Below, in pieces: positions 5,658-5,852 of a stretch of 5,852 bases of DNA. The first letter of the stretch is position 1; each line of letters begins with the position of its first letter. The notes beneath the pieces were generated by a model. It did no database searches. It was given only the letters and a program-made list of their open reading frames with translations, and had not been told where the DNA came from. The translations under genes were made by a program, and so were the position numbers. The stretch is from Verrucomicrobiales bacterium (GTDB lineage: Bacteria > Verrucomicrobiota > Verrucomicrobiia > Verrucomicrobiales > V1-33): positions 1 to 5,852 of the forward strand of contig JALRGF010000043.1 in NCBI GenBank assembly GCA_023253495.1. The letters run 5' to 3'.

Positions 5658-5852
5658 TGCGCTTATCAATGTATTCATGGGTTTACCGTTGCGCATTTCA
5701 GATTTGCCGCCAAATATGTCTGCCGGACAGTACGCTGGATTCGTCGAGGGTTGGCAAATTGTTCCAGACAACAAATGCCACAGCCAAAGAATGCTCATCT
5801 GGGCTTGATCATAGTCCATTCTCTGCAGTCTTCTGGCCTCAATGATCGCGAG
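5658..5852. other. Foreign-looking segment after an abrupt break in ilvB
   Basis: From 5658 to the window end the sequence loses all similarity to IlvB, and GC falls to about 48% (94 of 195 bases by count), well below the rest of the window. Stops are rare, so several frames look open. Plus-strand codons from 5656 read PALINVFMGLPLRISDLPPN and continue to a TGA at 5806-5808, which looks like the C-terminus of a protein. The minus strand is also open over the whole segment (it includes MDYDQAQMSILWLWHLL). The frame continuing from ilvB also has no stop. I recognise none of these products and cannot say which, if any, is real. The segment may be the edge of an inserted mobile element or prophage, or a chimeric join made during assembly or cloning. 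No terminal inverted repeat or target duplication can be tested because the other end is missing. Confidence 0.6.

Noticed and set aside
5656..5680. Group II intron boundary at the break
   Set aside because: The bases at the join are TGCGCTTAT; the conserved GTGYG start is absent and no intron domains can be seen.
5655..5700. Intein inserted in IlvB, since the residue after the break is Cys
   Set aside because: The sequence after the Cys does not match intein block A, and the next IlvB residue expected in the family is Asp, not the Cys, Ser or Thr needed after an intein.
4962..5819. Minus-strand frame of 285 codons opposite ilvB and crossing the break
   Set aside because: Most of it is antisense to certain IlvB sequence. 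Only the part beyond 5657 could be real, and that is reported separately.

Overview
The window is a GC-rich stretch of a bacterial chromosome carrying four genes, two of them cut by window ends or by a junction. The proteins are most like those of the PVC superphylum, probably Verrucomicrobiota. This rests on recollection of family sequence style (the FtsH AAA core, the RpoS-like sigma factor, the IlvB sequence) and not on a search, so the phylum is a moderate-confidence inference. No tRNA, rRNA, CRISPR array, complete transposase or recognisable phage gene is present.

Layout: (1) Positions 1-949, minus strand: the N-terminal 316 codons of ftsH, the membrane-anchored AAA protease; the zinc-protease half lies outside the window. 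(2) Positions 950-1052: a short divergent intergenic region with a good sigma-70-type promoter facing ftsH. (3) Positions 1053-3467, plus strand: an exported, alanine-rich TPR-type repeat protein of 804 residues with no assignable function. (4) Positions 3468-3536: a 69-base convergent gap followed by a GC-rich inverted repeat that spans the end of the next gene. (5) Positions 3537-4508, minus strand: a sigma-70 family (group 2, RpoS-like) sigma factor with a basic C-terminal tail. (6) Positions 4509-4772: a 264-base divergent intergenic region, AT-rich in its centre, with an 18-bp inverted repeat and a hairpin plus T-run arrangement upstream of ilvB. (7) Positions 4773-5657, plus strand: the first 295 codons of ilvB, the acetolactate synthase large subunit. 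(8) Positions 5658-5852: about 195 bases that no longer match IlvB, have about 48% GC and look foreign to the rest of the window, either a mobile-element insertion or an assembly or cloning chimera.

The genes do not form one operon: ftsH and the TPR gene are divergent, the TPR gene and the sigma gene are convergent, and the sigma gene and ilvB are divergent. The functions are mostly housekeeping (membrane proteolysis, transcription initiation, branched-chain amino acid synthesis). I found no convincing new multi-gene system. The points most worth a second look are the abrupt break inside ilvB at 5657/5658 and the structured leader between the sigma gene and ilvB.
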